Positions 43,322-53,224 of a stretch of DNA of 64,000 nucleotides are shown one piece after another. Position numbers and translations under genes: made by a program. The stretch is from Crenobacter cavernae (lineage in GTDB: Bacteria > Pseudomonadota > Gammaproteobacteria > Burkholderiales > Chromobacteriaceae), in assembly GCF_003355495.1 (NCBI RefSeq), contig NZ_CP031337.1, positions 2,547,001 to 2,611,000 on the forward strand, written 5' to 3'. Each line of letters starts with the position of its first letter. Within the stretch, counting starts at the first letter, position 1. The notes beneath the pieces were generated by a model that saw only the letters and a list, made by a program, of their open reading frames with translations, made no database searches and had not been told where the DNA came from.

Positions 43322-45550
43322 ATGAAACGCAGGCACGCCGCAGGCTGGATTGCCCTCTTGCTTTCGCTGTTGACGCAGGCGCACGCCGCAGACGAGGTAG
43401 GCCGGGCTGTTGCGCCGGCCGAGCCCCGTATCGGGCTGGTGCTCGGCGGCGGCGGCGCGCGCGGTTTTGCCCACCTGGGTGTGCTCAAGGAGCTCGAGCG
43501 GCTGCGCATCCCGATCGCCTGTATCGCCGGCACCAGCGCCGGCGCGCTGATCGGCGGGATGTACGCGAGCGGCGTGCCGCTGGACGACATGGCGAAGGCG
43601 TTCAGGGAGGCCGACTGGGAGCAGATGCTGTCGGGCAGCCCGCCGCGCTCGTCGGTGCCTTACGACCGCAAGCGCGACGACTACAAGAACTATTTCAACC
43701 TGACGCTAGGCGTGCGCGACGGCGGATTCCGCGTGCCGCGTAGCGCGATCAACTCGCAGGGCATCGACGTCTTCATCCGGCGCGTGGTCCGCGACCGCAG
43801 CGAGAGCGATTTCGACCGGTTGCCGATCCCGTTCCGTGCGGTCGCCACCAACCTGGAAAACGGTGACGCGGTGGTGTTCGACAAGGGCGATCTCGCGACC
43901 GTGATGCGTTCGAGCATGGCGGTGCCGGGTCTGTTCGACCTGATGGAGGTCGACGGCAAGTTGCTGGTCGACGGCGCGCTGGCGCGCAACCTGCCGATCC
44001 GCGAGGCGAAGGGGCGCTGCGCCGACCGGGTGATCGTCGTCGACGTCGGTTCGCCGACGCTGAAGAAGGACGAGATCAACTCGCTGTTCGACATCGTCGC
44101 GCAGACCTCGAACCTGATGGTCTACCGCAATGAGCAGGAAGAGCTCAAGAGGCTGGGGCCCGACGATATCGTGATCCGCCCCGACCTCGACGGCTATGGC
44201 AGCGCCGATTTCGGCAAGAACGCAGAGATCGCCGCGCGCGGCCGCCTTGCGGTGGCGCCGGTCGAGGCCAGACTCGCGGCGCTGTCGGCGCCCGAGCCCA
44301 ATTACAAGCTATGGCACGCGCGGCTCGCACCGGCCACGCCCTTGCCGATCGACAAGGTCAAGGTCGCCAAGACCAGCTACGTCAACAGCGAGGAGCTGGC
44401 GCGCGCGCTGAACGACAAGGAGGGCAAGCCCCAGGAGCTCGACGCGGTGCAGGAAAAACTGCAGACGGCGTTCGCCAGCGGCGACTACGACCGCCTGAGC
44501 TATAGCATCGACCAAGAGAACGGCCGGCGCGTGCTGACGGTGATGCCTCTCGAGCGTGCCGTGGGCCCGAACTATCTGCGCTTCGGCGTGAATCTCAAGA
44601 GCAGCACGCCCGGCGATTCGGACTTCAACTTCCTCGCCGCGCACGAGCGCGTGTGGCTCAACTCCGCCGGCGCGTCGTGGCGCAACTACCTGCAGGTCGG
44701 CGACGACAAGCGGTTCCAGACCAGCCTCTACCAACCGCTTTCCGCGGGCAGCCCGCTATTCGTCTTCGGTTCCTACCTGTGGAAGGAGGAAATGATCCCA
44801 TTCTTCCTGCTCGACCACGTCCGCTTCGCCGACCTGCAACTGTCGACGTCGCGCTTTGATGTCGGCGGCGGGGCACAACTCGGCCAGTACGGCGAACTGC
44901 GGCTCGGCGTGTACCGGCAGCGCCAGAGCGTCAGCGTCAAGACAGGCGACCCGGCGATGTTTAGCGGCGTGACCCAAGCGCCGGTGCACTCGCATGGCTT
45001 CGCCGCGACGCTATTGATCGACCAGTTCGACAACCCGCGCTGGCCGCGACACGGCTATTTCGTCAGCTCGGCGCTCGACTTCGAGACCGAGCGCGCGTCG
45101 GGCAAGCAGTCCCAGACCTTCAACGGCGTCGCCGACTGGGCTCACACGCTCGGCGACACCAGCCTCAGGCTCACCGGCAAGTACAATTCCAACCTCAACG
45201 GCAACCGGCTCGAAACGACGCCGCAGATGCTCGGCGGTTTCCTCAACCTGTCGGGCTACCAGCAGGACGAGCTGATCGGCGACAGCACCGCACTCACGCG
45301 CTTGATGCTGTATCGCCGCGTCGCGACGCTGCCGTCGGCGCTCGGCAGCGGTCTTTACATCGGCGGCTCGCTCGAGGCGGGCAGGGTGTGGAACTGGTAC
45401 AACAGCGCCGCTCCGCAGGATTCGCGCTGGATCACCGCCGGTTCGCTGTTCCTCGGTGCCGACACCCTGCTCGGGCCGTTCTTCGTCGGTTTCGGCAACG
45501 CCAAGGGCGGACAGCTGACCGGCTACCTATTCCTCGGCGTCGATTATTGA
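43322..45550 (+). CDS. Type Vd autotransporter, PlpD-like patatin phospholipase with Omp85-type barrel
   Basis: The 742-residue protein has a signal peptide (cleavage after QAHA), a patatin domain with LVLGGGGARGFAHLG at 39-53, nucleophile Ser72 in GTSAGALIGG and catalytic Asp in VDGALARNLP near 217, then a POTRA-like segment (about residues 340-420) and a 16-strand beta-barrel ending LFLGVDY. This is the type Vd layout of P. aeruginosa PlpD, where the barrel carries the phospholipase to the surface. It stands alone, with a core motif copy just after it. Confidence 0.9.
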   Translation: MKRRHAAGWIALLLSLLTQAHAADEVGRAVAPAEPRIGLVLGGGGARGFAHLGVLKELERLRIPIACIAGTSAGALIGGMYASGVPLDDMAKAFREADWEQMLSGSPPRSSVPYDRKRDDYKNYFNLTLGVRDGGFRVPRSAINSQGIDVFIRRVVRDRSESDFDRLPIPFRAVATNLENGDAVVFDKGDLATVMRSSMAVPGLFDLMEVDGKLLVDGALARNLPIREAKGRCADRVIVVDVGSPTLKKDEINSLFDIVAQTSNLMVYRNEQEELKRLGPDDIVIRPDLDGYGSADFGKNAEIAARGRLAVAPVEARLAALSAPEPNYKLWHARLAPATPLPIDKVKVAKTSYVNSEELARALNDKEGKPQELDAVQEKLQTAFASGDYDRLSYSIDQENGRRVLTVMPLERAVGPNYLRFGVNLKSSTPGDSDFNFLAAHERVWLNSAGASWRNYLQVGDDKRFQTSLYQPLSAGSPLFVFGSYLWKEEMIPFFLLDHVRFADLQLSTSRFDVGGGAQLGQYGELRLGVYRQRQSVSVKTGDPAMFSGVTQAPVHSHGFAATLLIDQFDNPRWPRHGYFVSSALDFETERASGKQSQTFNGVADWAHTLGDTSLRLTGKYNSNLNGNRLETTPQMLGGFLNLSGYQQDELIGDSTALTRLMLYRRVATLPSALGSGLYIGGSLEAGRVWNWYNSAAPQDSRWITAGSLFLGADTLLGPFFVGFGNAKGGQLTGYLFLGVDY

Positions 45551-45552
45551 GG

Positions 45553-45565
45553 CTCGGCCAACCTT
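45553..45565 (-). repeat. Copy of the 13-mer AAGGTTGGCCGAG
   Basis: CTCGGCCAACCTT lies 2 bases after the type Vd patatin stop codon. Confidence 0.75.
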
Positions 45566-45636
45566 AGCGCCGCAAAACGCCCACCGATGGATGGGGTGAT
45601 TTACCTAGCTCCTCCGCGCGGCGCGTTCGGGGCGGT

Positions 45637-46338
45637 CTATTTCTTGATGAAGCCGTACTTGATCAGCCGCAAGTCCTCGTCCCTGATCAGCCCGATGTTC
45701 GGCGCATAATATTTGTACTCTGTTTCGAACATTTTGAGCGGCGTGCCTTCCTTGACCTTGAGGCATTTTGAGAACGTGCCCGCGGGCGTCTTGCAGGTGT
45801 CGTTGAGGCTGACAATCTCTGCCCTGTCCATCGCCACGCCGGGTGCCATCTCCTGGTAGTACCTCATCCCGACTCTCGGCGTTCCGGCCATGATCAGACC
45901 GGCCTTATTGCCGTCCTGGCCCGCGAGCCACGTGCCATCGTGCTTGACCACCTTGTCGTTCTCGTAGTAATCGACGTCTTCGCCGAAATAAAAGACGTCC
46001 TTCGTCTGCTCGCACATGGCGAAGTAGTTTTTCGACACCTCGTACAGTTTCCCGTCCTTCCATTCCCTCTCCTCGACGACGCGGGTGCTGACCCCGTCGA
46101 CCATCTTGGTTTCGTCGAGGACCGTGATGTGGAGCTTGGTGTCTCCCCCTTCCAATTCGAGCCGAAAGCCGGGCTCCATGACGAAATATTGATTTTGGCC
46201 TGTCGTCTGCAGATTGCATTTCGTGATGCCGAACTCCTTTTGCCATGCCGATTTCGTCATCTTGCCCTCTGCGCCTGCCGTGGAGGACGCGATAATCGCC
46301 GCAGCGGCAAGGATGTATTGCAATGTTCGCGGAATCAT
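45637..46338 (-). CDS. Periplasmic protein of unknown function, last gene of the RND/porin locus
   Basis: The 233-residue product has a signal peptide (cleavage after STAGA), is beta-rich and has four Cys in the mature part (ITKCNLQT, FAMCEQTK, LNDTCKTPAG, FSKCLKV), so two disulphides are possible. AAGGAG precedes the ATG. It lies 130 bases after the porin gene on the same strand. The block DTCKTPAGTFSKCLKVKE resembles small secreted proteins of unknown role. No function is assigned. Confidence 0.55.
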   Translation of the reverse strand: MIPRTLQYILAAAAIIASSTAGAEGKMTKSAWQKEFGITKCNLQTTGQNQYFVMEPGFRLELEGGDTKLHITVLDETKMVDGVSTRVVEEREWKDGKLYEVSKNYFAMCEQTKDVFYFGEDVDYYENDKVVKHDGTWLAGQDGNKAGLIMAGTPRVGMRYYQEMAPGVAMDRAEIVSLNDTCKTPAGTFSKCLKVKEGTPLKMFETEYKYYAPNIGLIRDEDLRLIKYGFIKK

Positions 46339-46468
46339 TGATGCTCTCCTTCTTATTGGACAGGACGGATGCTGTCGGCCTTCCGGCTCGTAAGCGGCAC
46401 GCTAATATAGGCCACCGTCTAGGGTTCTATCGTCACTCGACCACTGGCTCGATGGCTGTCGTAGAACT

Positions 46469-48025
46469 TCAATACCAGAATTTGGCAAGGACGCTGATCC
46501 CCTTGTTGGCACCACGGAAGGTGGGGTTGTCAGGGTCGATGGTATTTTCGATGCGGAAGGCTTTTCCGGGGAAGAACCAGCCCGCTCTCAAATCCAATCC
46601 GAGGCGCTTCACGCCGAACAGGTGGCGAAAGCCGAGCACGATGTCGAAAGCCTCGCCCACATCCTTGCTCAGCTGCGTGTCATCCTGGTTCATTTGGGCC
46701 GTCAGCGCCCCGTTGCGAATTTCGTCGGCGATTTTTTTCAAGCGGTACTTATGGTAGACAAGGTCGACGAAGACGTTCGGTGTCGGCCTGAATCCCAGGC
46801 CCGCGGTGAGAATCTCGAGATTGGAGAGTTCCGGGTCGAGTACCTCGCCGTAATATTTGAATTTGGTAACACCGCCGAACTTGCCTTCATTCGACTGCAA
46901 GCCGGTCTGGCGGAACTCGTGGTTCTTGCTGTCGTTCGGGTTGCCGTCGCCACTCCCGTATGCATAACCCAGGGTGACGCTCGGGTAGAGTGGGAGGCCC
47001 GTGAACCGATACGTGCCGCCGACATCGATTGCGTGGGCCTTCAAGTTCTGTTTGAACTCATCCTTGCCGCGCAAAAGACCCAGTTCGGTCCAAAAGTTGA
47101 ATTGGTCGGATGGCATGCCATAGGCGCGCAAGCCCATGTTGAGCGGCTTCCCTTCCTTCCCGGTCTGGTCTTCGCGGTAGATCGAGTAGCCGGCCAATCT
47201 GATGTCTTCGATGCCGCGGTAGTCCAGGTACAACATGTAGTTGTCGATTCGGGTTTTCTGAACCGGCGCGAGCAGGTCCAGGTCCAGCCTGTCCTTTCGG
47301 GAGACGCTCGCTTCGGCTTGAAAGGCGCCTTGCTTGAGCTTGACCAAGCCGGTATCCAGCGAAGTGTCATACAGCCAATGACGGTCGTCCTCGAAATTCC
47401 GGCGCCCTACCGTAAGGTCGAGTGGCCCTAGCTGCTTGAATGTCACCCAGGCCTGGTCGACGGGCAGCGAGGTGTACCTTCGCGGCGCGACTTGTGTCTC
47501 CCCGTTCGGCAGAGTGACTATCTTCTCCTCTTTTGCCGCGATCTCCCTCTCCACTAACATCTCCAGCAGCATTTCCAGCCGGTCGGTCGGCCGATAGAGG
47601 ACGTAACCGTTTATTTGGGGCGCCAAGATCAGCGAGTTGTCCCGGAGGCGTCTGTCGAGGTCCGCGTCGCGGCGGTAGGTGACGTCCGACTCGCTGCCGA
47701 TCGCATACTGGTACTTTAAGAACGGGGTCGCCGGCGTTGGCGGCGCCCCATTCGGCCCTGCCTGCTGAGGCAACTGGAATTGCGCCATTTGAGCGACGCT
47801 GAAGGCGGGCGCGGCCGGGCTTTCCGTCGCCTCGGCAGGCTGATCGGCAATGACCGCTCCGTCGCCGCGGCGCAGGCTCCCGCTATCGGTGTCGGGGCGA
47901 ACCGGCACCGCATCGGCGGGGACGATCTCGCTGCCGTCGATCCTTGTCTCAGCGACAGCCGGGAGGCTCGTCCCCAAGGCGACGACGAGCGCGCCAGACC
48001 ACACCACGGCGACGGCTTGCATCAC
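46469..48025 (-). CDS. Alginate-export-type outer-membrane porin
   Basis: The 518-residue protein has a signal peptide (ends ...LPAVA), an Ala/Pro-rich linker, and from about residue 105 an 18-strand-like barrel pattern (DSRL-type strands LTVGRRNFEDDRHWLYD, GLKGR-like turns) ending LAKFWY with terminal aromatic. This matches the Alginate_exp (AlgE-like) fold and not TolC. The start GTG (48025) or ATG (48022) overlaps the RND stop, so it is coupled to the permease. It may be the outer-membrane exit for the adjacent pumps. Confidence 0.75.
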   Translation of the reverse strand: MMQAVAVVWSGALVVALGTSLPAVAETRIDGSEIVPADAVPVRPDTDSGSLRRGDGAVIADQPAEATESPAAPAFSVAQMAQFQLPQQAGPNGAPPTPATPFLKYQYAIGSESDVTYRRDADLDRRLRDNSLILAPQINGYVLYRPTDRLEMLLEMLVEREIAAKEEKIVTLPNGETQVAPRRYTSLPVDQAWVTFKQLGPLDLTVGRRNFEDDRHWLYDTSLDTGLVKLKQGAFQAEASVSRKDRLDLDLLAPVQKTRIDNYMLYLDYRGIEDIRLAGYSIYREDQTGKEGKPLNMGLRAYGMPSDQFNFWTELGLLRGKDEFKQNLKAHAIDVGGTYRFTGLPLYPSVTLGYAYGSGDGNPNDSKNHEFRQTGLQSNEGKFGGVTKFKYYGEVLDPELSNLEILTAGLGFRPTPNVFVDLVYHKYRLKKIADEIRNGALTAQMNQDDTQLSKDVGEAFDIVLGFRHLFGVKRLGLDLRAGWFFPGKAFRIENTIDPDNPTFRGANKGISVLAKFWY

Positions 48026-51000
48026 TCAGCCTCCTCTTTGACGGGGCCGGCCAGACCGAGGTCGGATTGGCGTCCAGTTCCCGCGCCGATGAAGAGATAG
48101 AGGACCGGCAAGACGAACAAGGTGAACAGGCAGGAGGCGACGAGGCCGCCCATCATGACGATTGCCGTCTGCTGCGCGATCTCGAGCCCCGGGATCTGCC
48201 CGAAAACGACGATCGGCAGCAAGGCGGCGATAATCGCCGCGGAACTCGCGAGAATGGGCGACAGCAGTTCCCGTGCGCCGCGGATGACGAGTTCGAGTCC
48301 GAACGGCACGCCTTCCTGCCCCTCGAGACGCTGATAGTGATTGATCAGCAGGACGCCGTTGCGGGCGGCGATGCCCAGCACTGCGAGGAGGCCGACGATC
48401 GATCCGAGCGAGATCACGCCACCGCTGGCGGACGCCGCCAGCACGCCGGCGGCGAGGGACGTCGGCAGAGCGAGGAAGGCGATCAGCGCGAGGCGCCAGC
48501 TTCGGAAGCAAGCCTGCAACAGCAGGAAAATCCCGATCACGGCGGCGGCGGCCACACCCAGCATGCGCTGCTGGGCGCTCTGCCGTTCGGCGTATTCACC
48601 CAAGATCTCCGGGTGATACTCGAGCGGGAATTGGACTTTCTCGAGCCGGTCTTCGACTTCGTCGGCCACCGAGCCGGGGTCGCGTCCGGCCACGTTGGCG
48701 ACGACATCGACGTAAGGCGCGATGCGTTCATGCCTGATGACCGTCGGCGTCGACTCCATGCTCACGTTGGCGACATCGCCCAGACGCGCGTAGTTGCGGT
48801 CCGACTTTTCGACCCACAGGTCGCGAAGATTGCTGAGGCTCTGGCGCGTTTCGGGTGCGCTCCAGACCACCACCTCGAAGATCTTCTGTTCCTTGAAGAG
48901 ATAGCCGACCACGAGGCCGGAGAACACGGTCGCCGAAGAGCGGCGCACGTCGCCCGGCTTGACGTTCACTTTGCCGGCGGCTTCGAGGTTCACCTTGACC
49001 TTCACCTGCGGCTCCTCGGCCTGACCCTCGGCGCGCAGGTCGACGATCCCGTCTATACCGGAAAGCGCCTGTCTGACTTCCTCGGCCTTCTGATGCAGGA
49101 CTTCGCGCTGCTGGCCGTAGATGCGCACGACGATCGCGCGGCTCTCGCCGGTCAGCGCCTCGGCGACCTTGTCGCGCAAGTAGGTCTGCACATTGCGCTC
49201 GATACCGGGGTAGCCGTCTATCGTCTCCCGGATCGACGCGATCGTCTTGTCGTAGTCGGCCTTGGGATCGATGTTGACCCAGATCTGGCTCGAATTGATG
49301 CCGACGACCTGGTCGCCGGTGATCGCGCGGCCCACATGGGCGCCGACGGACCGCACGCCAGGCAGCGAGCGCAATTCCTTGCTGACGCGCGACGTGACCC
49401 GGTGCGTCTCGGAATGCGACGTGCCGGGCGGCGTGCTCCAGTTCACCAGCAGGTCCCTCTCCTTGAGCGACGGAAGCAAGGACTGTCCCAGCAGCGGCCA
49501 TGCGACGACGCCGCCCACGACCACGACGCCGGCGGCGATGAACATCCAGCGTGGCGTCTTGATGACTCTCTGGAGGGCCGCCTCGTATCCGTCGCGAAGC
49601 CGGGCCGCAACGGGCGACTCGCCAACGTCGTGCGACGCTTCTTTCCTCAATAGCAGGCTCAAGGCGGGCGTCACGGTCAGCGCGACGACCATCGACGCCA
49701 GCACGGCCAGCAAGTAAGACAGGCCCAGCGGTTCGAAGAACGCCCCCGATACCCCGCCCATGAAGAAGATGGGCATGACGGCGAGCAGGACGATCAGCGA
49801 CGCGTAGAGGGCGGCGCTTCGCGTCTCGAGCGTCGTCTCGTAGATGATGGTCGCGATCGACGCGCCGCTTTCCTTGCGCTCGCGCAGCCGTCGCATCAGC
49901 CTTTCCACGTCGACGACCGCGTCGTCGATGACGACGCCGAGGGCGACGATGAGACCGGCGAGGATCATCGTGTTGATCGTCGCCCCGGTCAGGTTGAGGG
50001 CGATCATCGCGACCAGGAGCGACAGCGGGATGGCCACGACGCTGACCAGCGCGCTGCGCCAATTGAAAAGGAATGCGCCGATGACCAGGACGACGAGAAT
50101 CGCCCCGAAGACGATCGCCATCGTCAGGTTGGAGATCGAGTCCTCGACGTACGACGCCAGCCGGAACACGTTGCTGTCGATCTTCACGCCGGGAAGGCCG
50201 TGGCTCAACTCGGCGAGCGCCTTGTCGACGCCGCGCGTCACTTCCAGCGTGTTGGCGGACGGAAACTTCTCGATGACGAGCAGGAGGCCCTTGCCGTTCT
50301 TGCCGACGGCGTCACCGATCAGCGGCGGATGCGCGAACGTCGTCTCGGTGACCTCGCCCAGCGACATCGCCTTGCCGGTCATCAGCAAGTGGAACGGCGA
50401 AAGGGCGACCTGCGCCATGTCCTCCGGCGTCTCGATTGGCATCGTGTGCTGAATGCTGAGCCGCTGGTTGCGGTTGTCGATCCAACCGCCCGCACCGGGG
50501 GCCGACCCCTTCAGGAAGGTCAGCGGCGATACCCACAGCGCGTCGCCGGCGGCGGCGATGATGTCGTCCTGCAGCACGCGCGCGTCGTGCAGGCGTTCGG
50601 GGTCGATCTGGACGTGCAATTGCCGCAGGCGCTGGCCCCAGATCGCGACGTTGGCGACGCCGGGCACGCCCAAGAGCTTGGGCTTGACCGTCCAGCGGGC
50701 GAGCAGCGAAAGCTCCGTCGGCTCGACCTTGTCCGACGAAATTTCGAACATCATGAAGCGGCTGGTCGCCGACAGCGGCTGGAGGATGACAGGCGGCTGG
50801 GCGACGTTAGGCAGCGTATACGCCAGCGTCAGCCGCTCCTGGATCATCTGCCGGGCCTTCATGATGTCGGTCCCGCGCTCGAAGGTGAGCACGATAGACG
50901 AGAGGCCGGTCACCGACTGCGAGCGGATCGATTCGAGCCACGGCACGCCGGAGAGCAACTCCTCGAGGTTGAGGGTGATCAGGCTTTCCACCTCCTGGGC

Positions 51001-51171
51001 GGACAAGCCGATCGCCTCCGTCTGAACCTCCACAATAGGCGGCGCGAACTCGGGTAAGACGTCGACGGGCATCTTCTTGAGCTGGAGGGTCCCGAACAGG
51101 ACCAACACCGCGGCGATACCCAACACCAGGAAACGGAACTTCAGACTCGAGCCAATAATCCAGCGGAACAT
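48022..51171 (-). CDS. RND permease, CusA/CzcA-like (second in the locus)
   Basis: The 1049-residue protein has the 12-TM RND layout with two large periplasmic loops. It opens MFRWIIGSSLKFRFLVLG and has PVDVLPEFAPPIVEVQTE and the TM4 motif AGLIVALGVVIDDAVVDVE with acidic residues for proton relay. This is of the heavy-metal-efflux branch. GGAAGGAGG precedes the ATG. The gene lies 70 bases after the adaptor-like gene and overlaps the porin gene. Confidence 0.88.
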   Translation of the reverse strand: MFRWIIGSSLKFRFLVLGIAAVLVLFGTLQLKKMPVDVLPEFAPPIVEVQTEAIGLSAQEVESLITLNLEELLSGVPWLESIRSQSVTGLSSIVLTFERGTDIMKARQMIQERLTLAYTLPNVAQPPVILQPLSATSRFMMFEISSDKVEPTELSLLARWTVKPKLLGVPGVANVAIWGQRLRQLHVQIDPERLHDARVLQDDIIAAAGDALWVSPLTFLKGSAPGAGGWIDNRNQRLSIQHTMPIETPEDMAQVALSPFHLLMTGKAMSLGEVTETTFAHPPLIGDAVGKNGKGLLLVIEKFPSANTLEVTRGVDKALAELSHGLPGVKIDSNVFRLASYVEDSISNLTMAIVFGAILVVLVIGAFLFNWRSALVSVVAIPLSLLVAMIALNLTGATINTMILAGLIVALGVVIDDAVVDVERLMRRLRERKESGASIATIIYETTLETRSAALYASLIVLLAVMPIFFMGGVSGAFFEPLGLSYLLAVLASMVVALTVTPALSLLLRKEASHDVGESPVAARLRDGYEAALQRVIKTPRWMFIAAGVVVVGGVVAWPLLGQSLLPSLKERDLLVNWSTPPGTSHSETHRVTSRVSKELRSLPGVRSVGAHVGRAITGDQVVGINSSQIWVNIDPKADYDKTIASIRETIDGYPGIERNVQTYLRDKVAEALTGESRAIVVRIYGQQREVLHQKAEEVRQALSGIDGIVDLRAEGQAEEPQVKVKVNLEAAGKVNVKPGDVRRSSATVFSGLVVGYLFKEQKIFEVVVWSAPETRQSLSNLRDLWVEKSDRNYARLGDVANVSMESTPTVIRHERIAPYVDVVANVAGRDPGSVADEVEDRLEKVQFPLEYHPEILGEYAERQSAQQRMLGVAAAAVIGIFLLLQACFRSWRLALIAFLALPTSLAAGVLAASASGGVISLGSIVGLLAVLGIAARNGVLLINHYQRLEGQEGVPFGLELVIRGARELLSPILASSAAIIAALLPIVVFGQIPGLEIAQQTAIVMMGGLVASCLFTLFVLPVLYLFIGAGTGRQSDLGLAGPVKEEAE

Positions 51172-51240
51172 TTTCTTAACCCTCCTTCCGCGCCTTCATT
51201 TGCCGAAGGTTTCGACGACGCACGGGCTCCCCGTACGCCT

Positions 51241-52257
51241 TTATTTTCCGAAGACCTCTGCACCGTGGAGCATTGGCACACCGACGGTGACCACCGGAGT
51301 ACCAACGGTCGGTCCGCTGGACAGAACCGCCAGATCGCCAACCACACGCTCGACGTCGACGCGCCGTCGTTCGAATACCAGGGGCTTGGTGTTGACGTAG
51401 ACCCAGGCGGTGCCCTTCGCGTCGTAATGCACCGCGCTGTAAGGGACGACCTTCTGCTTTTCCTCGCTGCCCGAGAGCGGCAGCTCGACGCGCATGCGGC
51501 TGTTCACCGTAAGGCCGTGATCCTTGCCGGCCACGACGTAGTACACCTGCAACATCGAGCGTTTAACGTCCTCGATCGGCGCGATTCCGGATGGCTGCGC
51601 CAATACCTCGTGTTCGAGCTTGTCGCGCGTGCCCAGCGGCAAGAGGCGCGCCGGCTTGTCCTTCGCCAACTTGTCCCACTCCGCCGGCGACAGCGTCGTG
51701 AGCACCCAGACCTCGCCGGCGGTGGGCGATGTCGCCGCAGGCGCTGCCGCTTGTGCGGCCGCCGCGACCGGCAACGGCGCCGGCGCGATGGCCGAGACCG
51801 GTTGCCGCACGGGTGCAGCCGCGCCGGCCGAGACCGGCGGCTGCACCGGTGCAGGCGCCGCGCCCGGTTGCGGCGCCGGTGCGGCCGGTTCCTGTCCGAA
51901 GCCGCCGAACCCGCCGCTGGCCGGCGCCGGCCCCGATTCGGGCAGCTTTTCCATCGGGGGGGTGATGAGGCCGCCGACCATCTGCTTGCGGACGACCACC
52001 TGCTCTCCCACCTTGCCCGTCTCGATGCCGAGCCGCTCGGCCGCCTTGGCGGTCAGAATGACGCGCTTGACGTCGCCCCCGGGGATAGGCTCCAACGTGA
52101 CCGCAGAACTCTTGCCGGCCGATCCACCCGGGTCCGCCGCGAGTGCCGCTACCGGCGCCAGCAAGAGCGTCGCCACCGCTGTCAGGCCAAGGAAAGCGCC
52201 GAGCAACGTTCCTCCATTACGATCCGCCCTCACGGCGACCACAGATCCCACGTCCAT
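51241..52257 (-). CDS. RND adaptor-like periplasmic protein with Pro/Ala-rich insert
   Basis: The start at 52257 is favoured because GAGGAG lies 8 bases upstream; a GTG at 52266 is too close to it. The 338-residue product has a signal peptide (ends AALAA), a short beta region (VKRVILTAKAAERLGIET), then a low-complexity Pro/Ala/Gly stretch of about 80 residues, then a membrane-proximal domain like that of adaptors (TAWVYVNTKPLVFERRRVDVERV ... VVTVG). The usual coiled-coil hairpin and lipoyl domain are not seen. It may be a reduced or divergent adaptor. Confidence 0.65.
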   Translation of the reverse strand: MDVGSVVAVRADRNGGTLLGAFLGLTAVATLLLAPVAALAADPGGSAGKSSAVTLEPIPGGDVKRVILTAKAAERLGIETGKVGEQVVVRKQMVGGLITPPMEKLPESGPAPASGGFGGFGQEPAAPAPQPGAAPAPVQPPVSAGAAAPVRQPVSAIAPAPLPVAAAAQAAAPAATSPTAGEVWVLTTLSPAEWDKLAKDKPARLLPLGTRDKLEHEVLAQPSGIAPIEDVKRSMLQVYYVVAGKDHGLTVNSRMRVELPLSGSEEKQKVVPYSAVHYDAKGTAWVYVNTKPLVFERRRVDVERVVGDLAVLSSGPTVGTPVVTVGVPMLHGAEVFGK

Positions 52258-52376
52258 TTGAGCCACTCCTCTCTCTAGCCGCTATGTGCGTCGATGCGAC
52301 GCTCGCGGTCGTCGACCCGTTTCAAGCCCCTATCCACAAACCGATGTCACCCCGATTCCCGGCTGGCGATCGCCCG

Positions 52377-53150
52377 CTACAACGGCGGGACGATGCCGTC
52401 CCTGCCGACGAAAAGGAAGCCCGCCACATACTTGCCGTCGCTACCCTTCTGCGCGCCGGCAAAGACGTGCGCGCCCGCCTTGATCAGGCTCTTGTCTCCG
52501 AGCGACATCTTGAGGATGGGTACGTCGCGGGGGACTTCCACGTCCGTTTCCTCTTCTTCGGTGGGCCCGTATTTTATCGAGAGCACGCGGATCTCCAGGT
52601 CGTCGACCCAGCCGTGCGCGATGATGCTGTCGGGCGTCAGGTCCCACTTCTTGTGTCCCAGCGCGATGCCGCGCAGTTTCTCGTCGATGATCCGCAGTTC
52701 GAATCCCCTGTGCAGCCAGCTCAGCGAATCCCGGATGATGGGGCTGTATTCATCGAGGCGCACCGCAACGGCACCGACGTAGGTTCCGAAGTCCACGTCG
52801 GTAAAGCTTCCCTTGGAGAGGCTGATGATCGTGAGCTTATCGGTGAGTGCTACGCGCACCGTTCTGCCGTTCTTGGTCTTCACGACGATCGAAGACTCGT
52901 CGACCTTGGTGATCTGGCCGCGGATATGGTCTGGTTCCGCACCCTGCACGGGTTTGGGAGTATGGCGGTCCGCTTCCGCGTCTTTTTCCGGCGAACGAGT
53001 GGCCTGCCTCTCCCGAGCTCGAGCCGCGTCCTGCGCGGACTTCGCCGAGCCCTTGCCGTCCGGCACGACCTCTTGCGCGCTGGCCGGCTGGCCGAGCGCT
53101 AGGGCGATGAACGAGGCAATCAGCATGAGGGAATTGAATGAGCGGATCAT
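52377..53150 (-). CDS. Secreted protein with repeated Sm-like/DUF5666-type beta domains
   Basis: The 257-residue product has a signal peptide (cleavage after QPASA), a charged linker, then a beta-rich region: IRGQITKVDESSIVVKTKNGRTVRVAL and a second similar block near the C-terminus. The pattern G-x-I-x-x-V-D-x-x-x-I-V-V-K-x-x-x-G is typical of DUF5666 or SH3-like modules. It lies between the first RND permease and the adaptor-like gene, so it probably belongs to the same system. Function unknown. GGAGAAAGG precedes the ATG. Confidence 0.6.
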   Translation of the reverse strand: MIRSFNSLMLIASFIALALGQPASAQEVVPDGKGSAKSAQDAARARERQATRSPEKDAEADRHTPKPVQGAEPDHIRGQITKVDESSIVVKTKNGRTVRVALTDKLTIISLSKGSFTDVDFGTYVGAVAVRLDEYSPIIRDSLSWLHRGFELRIIDEKLRGIALGHKKWDLTPDSIIAHGWVDDLEIRVLSIKYGPTEEEETDVEVPRDVPILKMSLGDKSLIKAGAHVFAGAQKGSDGKYVAGFLFVGRDGIVPPL

Positions 53151-53224
53151 GCCTTTCTCCTGGGTATCGGTTGCAATCATTACGGCCTGTCGATGGGGAT
53201 GCGGCCGGAGGGTCGCATCCTTGC

